From contig VBLN01000219.1 in NCBI GenBank assembly GCA_005878685.1, forward strand, positions 1 to 8,331: a stretch of 8,331 nt of DNA. Direction: 5' to 3'. Positions 7,275 through 8,331 of this stretch are shown piece after piece. Origin of the DNA: Deltaproteobacteria bacterium (GTDB lineage: Bacteria; Desulfobacterota; Binatia; UBA9968). How positions within the stretch are numbered: position 1 is the stretch's first letter; every line of letters begins with the position of its first letter. The translations under genes were made by a program, and so were the position numbers. Below the pieces are notes generated by a model, which was not told the origin of the DNA, did no database searches, and saw only the letters and a list, made by a program, of their open reading frames with translations.

Positions 7275-7296
7275 CCCCGATTTCCCATTGGACTGA
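7275..7296 (+). other. Second frameshift in lptD, ending at TGA
   Basis: The upstream frame reads ...RRVLDPDFPLD then TGA (7294-7296). The downstream frame reads RFPIGLSYNFIRKG, which is the natural continuation. One missing base reconciles them, either a C in the CCCC run (7275-7278, giving VLDPRFPIGLSYN) or a G in the GG at 7290-7291 (giving DPDFPLGLSYN). The exact position cannot be fixed from this sequence alone. Confidence 0.8.
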
Positions 7297-7726
7297 GCTA
7301 TAACTTCATTCGGAAAGGACTCCCTAACGCGTTTTTGGCTGAGGATGCCAACGCCAACACCGATTTAGATATTCCTCTCGCCTCTCTCCCTGCTAATTAC
7401 TGCACTCTGCATCCGCTGGATCCCAGGTGCCCTGGAACAGCCTTCGACAGAGATGTCGTCGGCATGATAGTGGGCAGTGCCTTCTACCACGTCACAGATC
7501 ATCTTCTGTTATTCCTGAGTTCTAGCTATGATACTCGCGACTCAAGCTTTCCCGGTTACCGGGGCGCCATCAAGATCCTCTCGCAGTGCGAATGCTGGAC
7601 ACTGACTTTTTCCCTCGGTCGTACCATCAATCCTGCCAAGACCTCGTTCAATTTTAATTTTAATCTGCTGGGGTTGGGCTCTCAGAGAAGCTCCGCTCTT
7701 AGGTAATAGGCCTGAGGTCATGGAGG

Positions 7727-7755
7727 ATTCGGCTTCGCCTGAATTTGTGCTTTTC
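7727..7755 (+). terminator. Possible weak intrinsic terminator after lptD
   Basis: ATTCGGC (7727-7733) can pair with GCC-T-GAAT (7737-7744) around a TTC loop, forming a 7-bp stem with one bulged T. A moderately T-rich stretch (TTGTGCTTTT, 7745-7754) follows. The stem is short and the T-tract interrupted, so this is only a candidate end of the trp-folC-lptD transcript. The rest of the 111-bp spacer up to the SDR start shows no convincing promoter. Confidence 0.3.
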
Positions 7756-7817
7756 CAACCATCGGGGACTCTGCTTTTTCTCTAGATCAAAAGCGGTTAG
7801 GGTTCTCTAACTCTTAT

Positions 7818-8331
7818 ATGGAGCGAGACGCTTTCAAGAATAAGGTTGCTTTGATTACCGGTAGTTCCCGTGGTATAGGTAGCGCCATTGCCAGACGCTT
7901 CGCCCTTGCCGGCTCCGATCTAGTGATCAACTACCGAAAACCCGATGGCGCCTCTCAAAGGGAGGCAGCGAAAATCTGTGGGGAGATTCAGGCTTTGGGA
8001 CGGCGCGCGATTCTCGTTCAGGCCGATATCTCCATCAAGGAGTCGGTTAAAAGAATGCTCGCTGCAGTCGAGGAAGAATTCGGACGGCTGGATTTTCTGA
8101 TTCTAAACGCGGCACGGGCTCCGTTCAAGCCGCTGGAAAGGCTTCTGGAGCGGGAACTCAAACAACTGGTTGAAACAAATTACATTGGAAACGTCTTCTG
8201 TGTGCAGGAAGCCTTGAGCCTGTTGGAAAGAACGGCGGGTAAAATTGTCTTTATCTCCAGTCTTGGGAGTCGTTTTTATCACCCGGGATATCCGCTCGGA
8301 AGCATGAAAGCCGCCATGGAATCTGCAGTCA
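7818..8331 (+). CDS. Short-chain dehydrogenase/reductase, FabL-like enoyl-ACP reductase (3' end outside window)
   Basis: This is a classical-type SDR with a Rossmann fold; 171 residues are present. It has the NAD(P) motif TGSSRGIG (14-21), the acidic ADIS region (69-72), NAA (97-99) in place of NNAG, and ISSLGSR (146-152) containing the catalytic Ser. The NAA plus SSLGS combination and the neighbouring residues resemble FabL, the NADPH-dependent enoyl-ACP reductase first known from Bacillus, more than FabG. That would place it in the last step of fatty-acid elongation, but function is inferred. The Tyr/Lys pair is unusual: Y158 and K164 in GYPLGSMKAAM are separated by five residues, where FabL has six and ordinary SDRs three. 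ATG 7818 gives a normal N-terminus (MERDAFKNKVALIT), though no clear ribosome binding site precedes it. It could be another NADP-dependent SDR. Confidence 0.8.
   Translation, partial: MERDAFKNKVALITGSSRGIGSAIARRFALAGSDLVINYRKPDGASQREAAKICGEIQALGRRAILVQADISIKESVKRMLAAVEEEFGRLDFLILNAARAPFKPLERLLERELKQLVETNYIGNVFCVQEALSLLERTAGKIVFISSLGSRFYHPGYPLGSMKAAMESAV

Larger units (their letters stand above)
5323..7706 (+). pseudogene. lptD: LPS-assembly outer-membrane protein LptD, interrupted by an amber codon and a frameshift
   Basis: LptD is the outer-membrane barrel that, with LptE, inserts LPS into the outer leaflet. A signal peptide (residues 1 to about 29, hydrophobic LVLSLSLMLFLF, probable cleavage after VFG) is followed by an OstA/LptA-like domain at about 40-150 with repeating GNVEIKRQDTTVKADEV-type strands, then the barrel. 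The frame stops at TAG (codon 374, 6442-6444), continues in the same frame with DFYQDFIQNDKGTLQRTPQISF, and ends at TGA 7294-7296. The last part (RFPIGLSYNFIRKG to TAA 7704-7706) lies in another frame and is reached if one base is missing near 7275-7293. The repaired protein has about 794 residues, normal for LptD. CxC pairs occur at 156/158 (FTTCLCES) and about 756/758 (SQCECW), fitting the disulfides linking N-domain and barrel. The gene is preceded by folC with a 4-bp gap. Confidence 0.9.

Noticed and set aside
6607..7296. Separate protein starting at TTG 6607 behind purine-rich sequence
   Set aside because: AGGAGGG and GGAGGGG occur upstream, but the sequence before 6607 is clearly LptD coding in the same frame, and a fragment starting in mid-barrel would lack signal peptide and N-domain.

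Overview
The window is a run of co-directional (+ strand) housekeeping genes from a Gram-negative (diderm) bacterium: the 3' end of trpD, then trpC, trpF, trpB, trpA, folC, lptD, and the 5' part of a FabL-like short-chain dehydrogenase/reductase. An LPS-export outer-membrane protein (LptD) implies an LPS-bearing outer membrane. Moderately high GC, the trp-folC-lptD order, a FabL-type reductase and inverted-repeat intergenic spacers would suit Desulfobacterota, Nitrospirota or a neighbouring uncultured lineage. That placement is inference; nothing in the window fixes the taxon.

Layout. Positions 1-3977 encode the second half of tryptophan biosynthesis in pathway order: TrpD tail, TrpC (indole-glycerol-phosphate synthase), TrpF (PRA isomerase), TrpB and TrpA (the two tryptophan synthase subunits). 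folC (4008-5318) follows trpA after 30 bp and makes dihydrofolate/folylpolyglutamate. lptD (5323-7706) starts 4 bp after folC behind a strong Shine-Dalgarno sequence. After a 111-bp spacer with a weak terminator-like hairpin, a FabL-like SDR begins at 7818 and runs off the window end. No gene-free stretch exceeds about 111 bp, and I see no RNA gene, mobile element or CRISPR array.

The most notable feature is damage to reading frames. trpB carries a one-base insertion-type frameshift in a TTTT run (about 2626-2629). lptD carries an in-frame amber codon (6442-6444) and a one-base deletion-type frameshift near 7275-7293. In each case the protein family signature resumes immediately afterwards, and repairing the lesions gives full-length proteins (TrpB 394 aa, LptD about 794 aa) with key residues intact. 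Either the sequence contains errors (two of three lesions lie at or near short homopolymers) or these are very recent mutations. Genome-wide TAG recoding is unlikely because trpD, trpB and folC all end in TAG.

Secondary points of interest are two different inverted-repeat spacers inside the trp operon (before trpF and directly abutting the trpA start), a nine-G tract inside lptD, the absence of accD between trpA and folC, and a non-standard Tyr-Lys spacing in the SDR active site. I did not find a convincing undescribed system; this is essentially a core-metabolism region.
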